A DNA stretch of 19,525 nucleotides from Deltaproteobacteria bacterium (lineage in GTDB: Bacteria; Desulfobacterota; Syntrophia; Syntrophales; Smithellaceae). Made by a program: the position numbers and the translations under genes. The stretch covers positions 1 through 19,525 of the forward strand of contig JAGVUJ010000114.1 in NCBI GenBank assembly GCA_019136325.1, read 5' to 3'. Shown here piece after piece: positions 7,261 through 13,327 of this stretch. The notes under the pieces were generated by a model that did not search any database, was not told the DNA's origin, and saw nothing but the letters and a program-made list of their open reading frames with translations. Position 1 is the first letter of the stretch. Every line of letters begins with the position of its first letter.

Positions 7261-8364
7261 TTAAAATATAGTTCTCCGACCGTTGTATCTTTCGGTGTCA
7301 TAGTATTGTTCCACGTCAACCAGTTTAAGTTTATGGACAACACCGGCCAGAGGAGCGGTGCCGATTTCTCCTTTTTCCAGAGTAACCATACGCCCGAAAT
7401 CCTCTTTGACAATCATGTCGACGGCGGCAATACCGAACCATCTGGCCATCAGACGATCATGGGCGGAAGGCGTCCCGCCGCGCTGAAGGTGGCTTAAGGT
7501 TATGTGACGGGCTTCCAATCCCGTTTTCTTTTCAATTTCACCGGCGACGAAACCTGCAATTCCGCCGACCGATACATGCCCGAAATCATCGATGTGACTG
7601 TCTTTCAAAAATTCTTTCTGGCCGACGGGTTTGGCTCCCTCGGCAACCACGATGATGGAATAGTTTATTTCCCTGCCTCTTCTTTCCCGCAACAGTTCAC
7701 AGACTTTTTCCATGTCAAACGGATGTTCCGGTATCAGAATGATGTAAGCGCCACTGCATTCCCCGCCACGCAGTGCCAGCCATCCGGCATGACGTCCCAT
7801 GGTCTCAACAACGAAAATACGGCCGTGAGAACCGGCGGTTGTTCGAAGACGGTCGATTTCTTCCATAATAATATTGATCGCCGTGTCAAACCCGAGAGAA
7901 TACTCCGTTCCCGCCAGATCCATATCTATTGTTTTGGGAATGCCGACTGTTTTTATACCCATTTTGTGCAGCTTGTAGGCCACACCCAGCGTGTCTTCCC
8001 CGCCGATGGCGACAATGGCGTCTATGCCGAGCTTTTTAATGTTTTCCAGCAATTTTGCCGAACGGTCATTTTTCGGATTAAAGGGATTGGTCCGCGAGGT
8101 CCCCAAATTAGTCCCGCCGTAACGATCCCACGTGCGGACAACTTCTTCGTCAAGAGATTTCAGGTATCGTAAGCGGCTTTTCTCATCATCAGGATCAACC
8201 TCAATCAGGCCCTTCCAACCTTCAACAACACCGACAACTTCAAACGTCATTGCGCGGCTTGCCGCGATGCGGGGGTCCAGCGCGCTTTTGGTAACCCATT
8301 TGATTGCTCCGTTCAAACCGGGACAATCACCGCCACCTGTCAAAACTGCTATTTTCATTTTCAT
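7261..8364 (-). CDS. 6-phosphofructokinase, probably pyrophosphate-preferring
   Basis: 367 residues, PFK superfamily, phosphorylating fructose-6-phosphate. It starts MKIAVLTGGGDCPGLNGAIK with the phosphate-donor loop. Other motifs are GGEDTLG (121-127), PKTIDMDLAGTEYSLGFDTA (143-162, catalytic Asp 147), the substrate motif MGRHAGW (189-195), and HLQRGGTPSAHDR (292-304). At the two positions that separate donors in this family (Gly104 and Gly124 in E. coli PfkA), it has Asp 124 and Lys 144. This pair is characteristic of PPi-dependent enzymes, which work reversibly in glycolysis and gluconeogenesis. The usual TIDND is TIDMD here. The start has GGAG nine bases upstream. It is monocistronic with its own promoter at 8447-8475, divergent from prmA. 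PFK is certain; the PPi preference is inferred from two residues. Confidence 0.95.
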   Translation of the reverse strand: MKMKIAVLTGGGDCPGLNGAIKWVTKSALDPRIAASRAMTFEVVGVVEGWKGLIEVDPDDEKSRLRYLKSLDEEVVRTWDRYGGTNLGTSRTNPFNPKNDRSAKLLENIKKLGIDAIVAIGGEDTLGVAYKLHKMGIKTVGIPKTIDMDLAGTEYSLGFDTAINIIMEEIDRLRTTAGSHGRIFVVETMGRHAGWLALRGGECSGAYIILIPEHPFDMEKVCELLRERRGREINYSIIVVAEGAKPVGQKEFLKDSHIDDFGHVSVGGIAGFVAGEIEKKTGLEARHITLSHLQRGGTPSAHDRLMARWFGIAAVDMIVKEDFGRMVTLEKGEIGTAPLAGVVHKLKLVDVEQYYDTERYNGRRTIF

Positions 8365-8446
8365 GTCTTTAATCTCCGGACTGTTGAAAACTGATTAAAA
8401 GCTTATAAATTTCAGGGAACGATTTAAGAGACATCACGATTTTTGA

Positions 8447-8475
8447 TTTATAAGAAAAACTTCTTCTTCTGTCAA
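8447..8475 (-). promoter_or_regulatory. sigma70-type promoter for pfk
   Basis: On the minus strand, TTGACA (8475-8470) is separated by exactly 17 bases from TATAAA (8452-8447), a 6/6 and 5/6 match to consensus. Transcription would start near 8440, giving a leader of about 75 bases before the pfk ATG at 8364. Confidence 0.75.
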
Positions 8476-8530
8476 TCATATAATCACCGGGAAAAAGGAC
8501 CGTTTTTCTTTCGGAAGGTGATCAGGATGC

Positions 8531-8559
8531 TTGAAATATTATCTAAAAAAATATATATT
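8531..8559 (+). promoter_or_regulatory. Probable promoter for the prmA-rsmE-RDD operon
   Basis: TTGAAA (8531-8536), a 17-base spacer and TATATT (8554-8559), each 5/6 to consensus. A start near 8566 would leave a leader of about 19 bases that just includes the AAGGA ribosome site of prmA. The surroundings are very AT-rich, so a chance match is possible. Confidence 0.5.
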
Positions 8560-8584
8560 TATCAAAAATTAAGGAAAACATCCC

Positions 8585-9526
8585 ATGATGGAAAAAGAAA
8601 CGGGAAAATGGCTGAAAATTGAAATATCCGCTCCTCCGGAGCTGATGGAAGCACTGGGAAATTTTCTGACCGAAGCGGGTGTCCAGGGTGTTTTTCAGGA
8701 ATCGCTGTCTCCGCAACAGATCGGCTCGGATTTTCCCGAACCGGTCACGGAAGATATTCTGAAAGCCTACTTCCCGCAGGACGGCCGCAGTGAAAAGAGA
8801 CTGGCGGCGTTACAAAAATATATCGACAGCCTGGCTGAACTATTCCCCGATCTTGAAAAACCGTCGTTTATAACCGAAACGATCTGCGATCCGGACTGGG
8901 GAGAGCAATGGAAAAAATATTTCAAACCCGTCAGGGTAAGCAACAACATCGTCGTCAAACCCACATGGGAAAGATATACGCCGTCCAGTCGCGATATCGT
9001 GATTGAGATTGATCCCGGCATGGCTTTCGGCACGGGTCAGCACGCTTCCACCAGAATGTGTATAGAAGCCCTTGAAGACATCATCATGAACGACCGATCC
9101 ATCAACGAATGGATGGTTCTGGATGTCGGCTGCGGCACGGGAATCCTGGGCATCACGGCCGCCAAAATGGGCGCCCAGGATGTTATCTGCCTGGATATCG
9201 ACAGGAAAGCCGTCGAAATCGCGGCTGAAAACGCAAAAATCAACAACGTCCAAACTTCGTTGCGTACTGTGAATAAAAACGCGGCCGCCATTGATAAACC
9301 GCGCAATTTGATCATTGCCAACCTTACCACCAATCTGCTGTTGTCCCTTCGTGAGCATCTTGCGCAACTGCTTTTGCCGAACGGATATATGATCATTTCA
9401 GGGATCGTTGAACAGGATGCTCAAAAAATCGAACAGGAATTTTCCGCGCCGCCTCTTACACTGCACCGGACGATAACGGAAAAAGAATGGGTGTGTTACG
9501 TGCTCCAAAAGAAATCCGTCGGTTGA
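8585..9526 (+). CDS. prmA: Ribosomal protein L11 methyltransferase
   Basis: 313 residues, close to the usual ~295-315. PrmA methylates ribosomal protein L11 with SAM in the cytoplasm. The N-terminal substrate-recognition domain (~8-110) leads to the family marker DPGMAFGTGQHASTR (143-157). The SAM-binding motif is LDVGCGTGILGITAAKMGA (~179-197) and the acidic strand is ICLDIDRKAV. The NPPY-like active-site stretch appears as ANLTTNLL (~245-252) rather than the more usual ANILANPL. The ATG at 8585 (a second ATG follows at once) has AAGGA nine bases upstream. It is first in a plus-strand operon with rsmE, a common pairing in which both products modify ribosome components. Confidence 0.95.
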   Translation: MMEKETGKWLKIEISAPPELMEALGNFLTEAGVQGVFQESLSPQQIGSDFPEPVTEDILKAYFPQDGRSEKRLAALQKYIDSLAELFPDLEKPSFITETICDPDWGEQWKKYFKPVRVSNNIVVKPTWERYTPSSRDIVIEIDPGMAFGTGQHASTRMCIEALEDIIMNDRSINEWMVLDVGCGTGILGITAAKMGAQDVICLDIDRKAVEIAAENAKINNVQTSLRTVNKNAAAIDKPRNLIIANLTTNLLLSLREHLAQLLLPNGYMIISGIVEQDAQKIEQEFSAPPLTLHRTITEKEWVCYVLQKKSVG

Positions 9527-9582
9527 CAGCCCCTTGCCGATCGGTCATTTTCAAACACAACCTCTTAAAGGAAAAACAAGCG

Positions 9583-10350
9583 TTGACGATTCCCCGAATA
9601 TACAGTCCGGATTCTCTCGAAAATAAAAAAACCTGCGACCTGGGAGAGGACAATTGGAAATACCTGAAAAAGGTTATGCGCCTCGAACCGGGCGATCGGA
9701 TAAACGTCTTTGACGGATTCGGCCGTGAATTCGAGGCGACAATAAAGGAGTTCTCCGCAAAAACCGTTACGGTGGAACTGGGAAACATTGTTCCGGTTTC
9801 ATCGCGGGAAATCGGCATCACGCTGGCTCAGGCCATACCAAAGGCAAAAAAAATGGATACGATTGTGAAAAGCGTTGCCGAACTCGGAGCGGATATGATC
9901 ATTCCCTTTCATGCCGCGCGGTCCGTCAGCCATATCGCTGATGATAAAAATGTCTCAAAACAGGCCCGCTGGCAGAAAATTGCTCTCGAAGCCGCGCGGT
10001 CCAGCCACAGCGCTTACATGACCGACGTATCCAATATTTTATCTTTTAATGATATACTTGCGCGACCTTCGGAAAAATCCCTGAATTTAATTTTCTGGGA
10101 AGAAGAATCTCAAAAGACTATCAAAGACGTTTTGACAAACGCGGCGTATGACGCTTTCAAAAATTTTTTTATCGTTATCGGACCGGAAGGTGGTTTTGCA
10201 AAAGACGAAGTGGCCGAAGCAAAAGCGTCCGGTTTTATTTCCGTCAGTCTGGGCCGGCAAATATTAAAAGTGGAAACGGCGGCGGCGGCCATAATATCCA
10301 TCATCCAGTATGAGAGAGGAATCTTCAGCAAGAAATCACAGGAGAGATGA
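9583..10350 (+). CDS. rsmE: 16S rRNA (uracil-1498-N3)-methyltransferase
   Basis: 255 residues from a TTG start. RsmE methylates U1498 of 16S rRNA. The N-terminal PUA-like domain (~5-70, PRIYSPDS, VMRLEPGDRINVFDGFG) precedes a SPOUT knot with FIVIGPEGGFAKDEV (~196-210) and LGRQILKVETAAAA (~223-236). The knot motif usually reads LGxRILRxETA; here it is ILKVETA. The helix usually ending EQSGR reads EAARSSHS (~136-143), an unusual variant. The frame is open back to 9487, overlapping prmA. I choose TTG at 9583 because AAAGGA lies about ten bases upstream and the protein then starts LTIPRIY, like typical family members. The gap to prmA is 56 bases; the stop is one base before the RDD gene. Confidence 0.93.
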   Translation: MTIPRIYSPDSLENKKTCDLGEDNWKYLKKVMRLEPGDRINVFDGFGREFEATIKEFSAKTVTVELGNIVPVSSREIGITLAQAIPKAKKMDTIVKSVAELGADMIIPFHAARSVSHIADDKNVSKQARWQKIALEAARSSHSAYMTDVSNILSFNDILARPSEKSLNLIFWEEESQKTIKDVLTNAAYDAFKNFFIVIGPEGGFAKDEVAEAKASGFISVSLGRQILKVETAAAAIISIIQYERGIFSKKSQER

Positions 10351-10351
10351 C

Positions 10352-10912
10352 ATGGCTTTTTATACATACGCCGGTTTCTGGCGACGTCTGGTTGCATACA
10401 CAATCGACGGATTTATTGTGAGCATTGTTTTTATGATTTTGGCGTCTATTGCCGGAATAGCTTTTTTCTCGGGAACGATATCCAGCGGCAGTAATGTCTG
10501 GATAAACGAATTGAACGATCCTTCGCTCGTGTTATCCTTTACGCTCTGGTTTTGGGTTTTCTCGACACTGACCAACATATTCTATTTTACTTATTTTCAT
10601 GGTTCCACAGGACGAACGCCCGGCAAAATGCTGCTCGGTTTGCAGGTTGTGTCCGTCGAAGGCGGTCAGATTTCTTTCGGCACCGCGTTTCTGCGATCGG
10701 TTGGTTATCTCGTTTCAAGTTTTGTTTTCTGTCTGGGATATATCTGGATTGCTTTCGACCAACGAAAACAGGGATGGCATGACAAAATTGCCGGCACGGT
10801 CGTCATTATCAGGGAGAAAGAAGCGCCGGGTTCCGGGCTGTCCATTCCCGAACAACCGGCTTCAGCGCCGAGCGCGCAGAATGTAAAACCGCCTGAAAAC
10901 AATAACAATTAG
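10352..10912 (+). CDS. RDD family membrane protein
   Basis: 186 residues. The RDD signature is visible: AGFWRRLVAYTIDG (Arg 11-12, Asp 19), GRTPGKMLLGLQVV (~87-100) and the C-terminal WIAFDQRKQGWHDKIAGTVV (~132-151, Asp 136 and Asp 144). Three membrane segments lie at about 18-40, 60-82 and 112-135. The tail after residue 155 is low-complexity, Pro/Ser/Ala/Asn-rich and ends PPENNNN. The family's function is largely unknown; some members are linked to ion or solute transport. The ATG at 10352 has GGAG seven bases upstream and follows the rsmE stop by one base. Last gene of the prmA operon; no terminator seen after it. Confidence 0.9.
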   Translation: MAFYTYAGFWRRLVAYTIDGFIVSIVFMILASIAGIAFFSGTISSGSNVWINELNDPSLVLSFTLWFWVFSTLTNIFYFTYFHGSTGRTPGKMLLGLQVVSVEGGQISFGTAFLRSVGYLVSSFVFCLGYIWIAFDQRKQGWHDKIAGTVVIIREKEAPGSGLSIPEQPASAPSAQNVKPPENNNN

Positions 10913-10946
10913 GATTTCAACATCCGGCGAAATGACAAAAAAGACC

Positions 10947-10973
10947 TTGACAAAAGGGCTCTTCTTCTATAGA
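10947..10973 (+). promoter_or_regulatory. Promoter of tRNA-Phe
   Basis: Perfect TTGACA (10947-10952), then TATAGA (10968-10973) after a 15-base spacer, about 24 bases before the tRNA 5' end. The short spacer is the weak point; position and the consensus -35 support the call. Confidence 0.55.
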
Positions 10974-10996
10974 CGGTGGCATTATTTTAATCTACC

Positions 10997-11072
10997 GGGT
11001 CGGTAGCTCAGTCGGTAGAGCATCGGACTGAAAATCCGAGTGTCGGCAGTTCAATTCTGCCCTGACCCACCA
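10997..11072 (+). tRNA. tRNA-Phe (anticodon GAA), CCA encoded
   Basis: Full 76-base cloverleaf. Acceptor arms GGGTCGG and CTGACCC pair with one G-T wobble. The D arm is GCTC/GAGC with loop AGTCGGTA. The anticodon stem is TCGGA/TCCGA with loop CTGAAAA, giving anticodon GAA. The T arm is GGCAG/CTGCC with loop TTCAATT. Discriminator A and an encoded CCA end at 11072. It has its own promoter and terminator and is followed by an integrase remnant in opposite orientation. Confidence 0.97.
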
Positions 11073-11078
11073 GTAAAA

Positions 11079-11378
11079 TCAAGGGGTTGCAACTCTTAAC
11101 GGAGATTGCGCCCCTTCTTTTTTGGAAAATTGTGCTAAACGGCTTTTCAAATGGATACGGAATTTTTCAATTTCAGCACTGTTCAGCGCCGCATCAAACA
11201 CCGGAAACAGATTGCGCTCAATGATCCTGGACCCGTTTTGATTCGGAAACACCCGATCAAATCCCGACAAACGATTGCGCCGCCGCTTCTTCAAGACCTT
11301 CAGGGCATTTTGACTGAGCGGCAGGATGTCGATTTCAGCGGTTTTCTGTCCGGGAACAATCATTATATTGAGCTTCCG
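11079..11378 (-). pseudogene. Tyrosine recombinase (phage/island integrase) catalytic-domain remnant
   Basis: The minus-strand frame reads like the middle of a XerC/phage-type integrase catalytic domain. LNIMIVPGQKT is followed by ILPLSQNALKVLKKR, FDRVFPNQNG, NLFPVFDAALNSAEIEKFRIH and then LKSRLAQ. In intact enzymes FRIH continues as DLRHTFASRLAQ; here DLRHTFA is lost in frame, removing the box II HxxR region. The domain start with the first catalytic Arg and the terminal Tyr-containing GHSS/YAH region are also absent, so the protein cannot be active. No start codon belongs to it: the frame continues upstream only as antisense of the next gene. Similarity covers about 11130-11378. It sits directly beside tRNA-Phe, the classic attachment site of such elements. 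Function and family are read from motifs by eye. Confidence 0.6.
11081..11123 (+). terminator. Rho-independent terminator after tRNA-Phe
   Basis: A hairpin with arms AAGGGG (11081-11086) and CCCCTT (11111-11116) is extended by inner pairing of GCAACTC with GAGATTGC (one bulge). It is followed by CTTTTTT (11117-11123). It lies nine bases past the tRNA CCA end and overlaps the 3' end of the integrase remnant on the other strand. Confidence 0.85.
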
Positions 11379-11396
11379 TTGAACTTGTTGTATATT
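11368..11396 (+). promoter_or_regulatory. Candidate promoter for the STAS-like gene
   Basis: TTGAGC (11368-11373), a 17-base spacer and TATATT (11391-11396), 4/6 and 5/6 to consensus. It lies about 70 bases before the start of the gene at 11468, at the upstream edge of the integrase remnant. Confidence 0.45.
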
Positions 11397-11467
11397 TTTT
11401 ACGAAGGACGAAGCGAAGTTGTTTCCAATATCTTCATGGGCTGCTAAACGTACACGAGGAACTGAAA

Positions 11468-11872
11468 ATGGAGAATAGCACACCTTACCAAATCTCATTA
11501 TTTGCATATGACGGAATTCTTGAACTGGTAATAACAGGAACCGCCATCGGCAATGCATTGGAAAAGATGATATATGAAATGGACGCCATCCTGGAAACCA
11601 ATGACGCAAAAGAAGTCATTATTGATATCCGTCCCTTTGAGGAACACATCGAATCGACAACCATTTATCATTATGCCAGGAAGCGCGATTTCTTTATTCA
11701 GAGGGTTAAAACCGCCGTAGTGGACCTTCAGGAAAAAACATCCTTCGCGATTGCATTAAAAAATGCCGGCGTGCCCGTGGAAAGATTCGCCGACATCGAC
11801 CTTGCAAGAAAGTGGATTAAAAGCAATCCCATCAAAGATTCATGGTTAAACGAAACCGCAGGCAAAAAATAA
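11468..11872 (+). CDS. Small cytoplasmic protein, possibly STAS/SpoIIAA-like
   Basis: 134 residues, no signal peptide and no membrane segment. The ATG has GAGGA seven bases upstream, so the gene is probably real. The pattern of an N-terminal strand pair (ISLFAYDGILELVITG), an acidic helix, a central VIIDIRPF strand, a helix with HYARKRDFFIQRV, then KTAVVDL and a C-terminal FADIDLARKWIKS helix resembles the STAS/SpoIIAA-like fold. Such proteins often end with the deA..WL-type helix. I recognise no specific family and no conserved phosphorylatable Ser in a clear context. It stands alone between the tRNA-Phe integrase scar and a lipoprotein gene, both neighbours being accessory-like. The fold is a guess; that it is a gene is likely. 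Confidence 0.7.
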   Translation: MENSTPYQISLFAYDGILELVITGTAIGNALEKMIYEMDAILETNDAKEVIIDIRPFEEHIESTTIYHYARKRDFFIQRVKTAVVDLQEKTSFAIALKNAGVPVERFADIDLARKWIKSNPIKDSWLNETAGKK

Positions 11873-12218
11873 ATCAGCCGGCATCGTTATGACAATCCCA
11901 GAACTGCCCGATATCAACAAGCAAGGTTTTGTCTACAACGTCGGCAGCAGAGCTAACACAGACAGGTTGTGACACCGGATTCTTGCTATTCCCCACCTTT
12001 CGTGACAATAATCCCGACGAGCATTGCTCCGTCAGTGCAATAAACACCTTCTCGGCATGGTCGCCCCGGAATATTGAATTTTAATTTTTGCTTCATCGTC
12101 AGGGCCGGCTGACTATTTTCGTTCAAGCTTTTCATTTGAATTTTTAAAGGACATCGTGATATAGAAACCATAGTGTTCTGAATCTGCAAAACCGTCTCAT
12201 TGAAGCAAGAGGTGAATT
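11873..12218. other. 346-base intergenic region before the lipoprotein gene
   Basis: No gene supported. A 67-codon minus-strand frame (11986-12189) has no ribosome site and no recognisable motif. The right third holds the candidate promoter for the lipoprotein. I see no convincing hairpin terminator for the STAS-like gene and no riboswitch pattern. Confidence 0.6.
12136..12165 (+). promoter_or_regulatory. Candidate promoter for the lipoprotein gene
   Basis: TTGAAT (12136-12141), an 18-base spacer and TATAGA (12160-12165), each 4/6 to consensus, about 53 bases before the ATG at 12219. Confidence 0.4.
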
Positions 12219-12761
12219 ATGCACATCCGTATGTTTTTTTTCGTGGTTATATTAATGTTTTTATCCGGATGCGCAACCATGGAAACACCTTGTGTCTCAA
12301 AGCCCGTCATTAAAGTGGTTGCCAGCGACGGACGGTTTATCGCTTATGAAGACGGAACGGTTTTGGATAAGCAAACGCATCTGATGTGGGCGTCGAAAGA
12401 CAACGGAAGTGACATAACACCGGCGGCGGCGAAGTTTTATTGTGAAAATTATCGCGCGGGCGGTTATAACGACTGGCGGATGCCGACCCTGGATGAACTG
12501 GAAAGCCTGTATGATGAAGGCAAATCGCGTCAGGCAAACTGCTACGACGGCAAGAATATTCATGTCGCAACCGCTTTGATAGACCTTACCTGCTTCTATT
12601 CATGGGCATCGGAAACCAGCATGACGACCAACGAATCGGCTATATTCAATTTCGGCGCGGGAATAAGAACGGGTTTTGCCATACGATGGAACCGATTAAG
12701 CCGCGTCCTTCCGGTGCGTTCGGCATTTCCGTTGCTTTATTTCTCCGACAACACCCCATAA
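12219..12761 (+). CDS. Lipoprotein with DUF1566 (Lcl C-terminal-like) domain
   Basis: 180 residues. A type II signal peptide with hydrophobic core MFFFVVILMF and lipobox LSGC predicts lipidation at Cys 18 and anchoring to the outer or inner membrane. The mature part has the DUF1566 pattern: a leader DGTVLDKQTHLMWASKD, a Cys-containing helix, then GGYNDWRMPTLDELESLYD (~87-105), YSWASE (~126-131) and a closing RVLPVRSA near the end. The domain is widespread in secreted and surface proteins of Deltaproteobacteria, often in large paralogous sets. Its role is poorly known; the related Lcl protein of Legionella binds glycosaminoglycans. The start has AGAGGTG within a dozen bases upstream. It appears monocistronic. 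Confidence 0.88.
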   Translation: MHIRMFFFVVILMFLSGCATMETPCVSKPVIKVVASDGRFIAYEDGTVLDKQTHLMWASKDNGSDITPAAAKFYCENYRAGGYNDWRMPTLDELESLYDEGKSRQANCYDGKNIHVATALIDLTCFYSWASETSMTTNESAIFNFGAGIRTGFAIRWNRLSRVLPVRSAFPLLYFSDNTP

Positions 12762-12879
12762 CCCGGATGCCATGATTAACTCTGCGATAACCGCTTCGAT
12801 GTTGAATGAACGCTTGCTCAAAAGCAATTTTTCAATCGGCGCCAAACAATACGCTTCATTGTTTTCGTCTAATATTCCG

Positions 12880-12908
12880 TTGACAGACAGATCAACGTTC
12901 TCTATACT
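12880..12908 (+). promoter_or_regulatory. sigma70-type promoter for the HD-GYP operon
   Basis: Perfect TTGACA (12880-12885), a 17-base spacer and TATACT (12903-12908, 5/6). Transcription from about 12915 gives a leader near 137 bases before the ATG at 13052. I looked for the conserved sequences of a c-di-GMP (GEMM) riboswitch in that leader and did not see them. The rest of the 290-base gap 12762-13051 shows nothing else. Confidence 0.75.
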
Positions 12909-13051
12909 GGAATCAGATAACAGTTAGCTCCCGTCAATTGAATTCACAAACTCTAAACAGACATAACAATATATACCGGCAATTCCAGAGAAGAAGGGTA
13001 AGGGCAATTTTTCTTTAATCCGCATCATCAGGCATGAAAAGGAATCGACGG

Positions 13052-13327
13052 ATGGTTCACGAAAATGAGATCATCATGATCGTTCTGGGACTGGCGACGC
13101 TGATTTTCCTTCTCTTTAATTACAACACGCTGAAACAGATCCCCTATTTTAAATTGCTTTTCATCAGTTACGGCTTAAGCACGGCCGGCTGGTTGCTGAC
13201 CGTGCTGGAAGGCTTCTTTTGGGAAGACTATCTTAATGCGCTTGAGCATGTCTGCTACGCCCTCAGCATGATATTTTTGGCTCTCTGGTGCTGGCTGATT
13301 CCTGATAAAAAGAGAGAAAAGACATGA
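13052..13327 (+). CDS. Small three-TM membrane protein paired with HD-GYP sensor
   Basis: 91 residues from the preferred ATG, with three hydrophobic segments (about 7-24, 32-53 and 64-82 by this numbering) and a charged cytoplasmic tail. An in-frame ATG at 13034 would add six basic residues but has no ribosome site; the ATG at 13052 has AAGGA eight bases upstream. The gene overlaps the next by ATGA (13324-13327), which implies coupled translation and roughly equal amounts. Its second half (LEGFFWEDYLNALEHVCYAL, then SMIFLALWCWL) resembles the membrane module of the following protein (ITARLDTLEDYLGALLPMWW, then AFIFYAFL). It may therefore be a stand-alone copy of the same sensing module. I know no named family for it. 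Confidence 0.8.
   Translation: MVHENEIIMIVLGLATLIFLLFNYNTLKQIPYFKLLFISYGLSTAGWLLTVLEGFFWEDYLNALEHVCYALSMIFLALWCWLIPDKKREKT

Noticed and set aside
7504..8172. 222-codon plus-strand frame
   Set aside because: Antisense of pfk; no motif or ribosome site.
11151..11447. 98-codon plus-strand frame downstream of tRNA-Phe
   Set aside because: It is the complementary reading of the integrase remnant, with no ribosome site and no recognisable motifs.
11079..11609. 176-codon minus-strand frame as an intact gene
   Set aside because: Its first third is antisense to the STAS-like gene, which has a good ribosome site. Only the part from about 11378 down resembles an integrase, and that lacks catalytic boxes, so it is listed as a remnant.
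11986..12189. 67-codon minus-strand frame before the lipoprotein gene
   Set aside because: No ribosome site, no known motif, and it overlaps the candidate lipoprotein promoter.
12909..13051. c-di-GMP riboswitch in the leader of the HD-GYP operon
   Set aside because: The leader is long enough, but the conserved GEMM sequences and tetraloop-receptor pattern are not visible.
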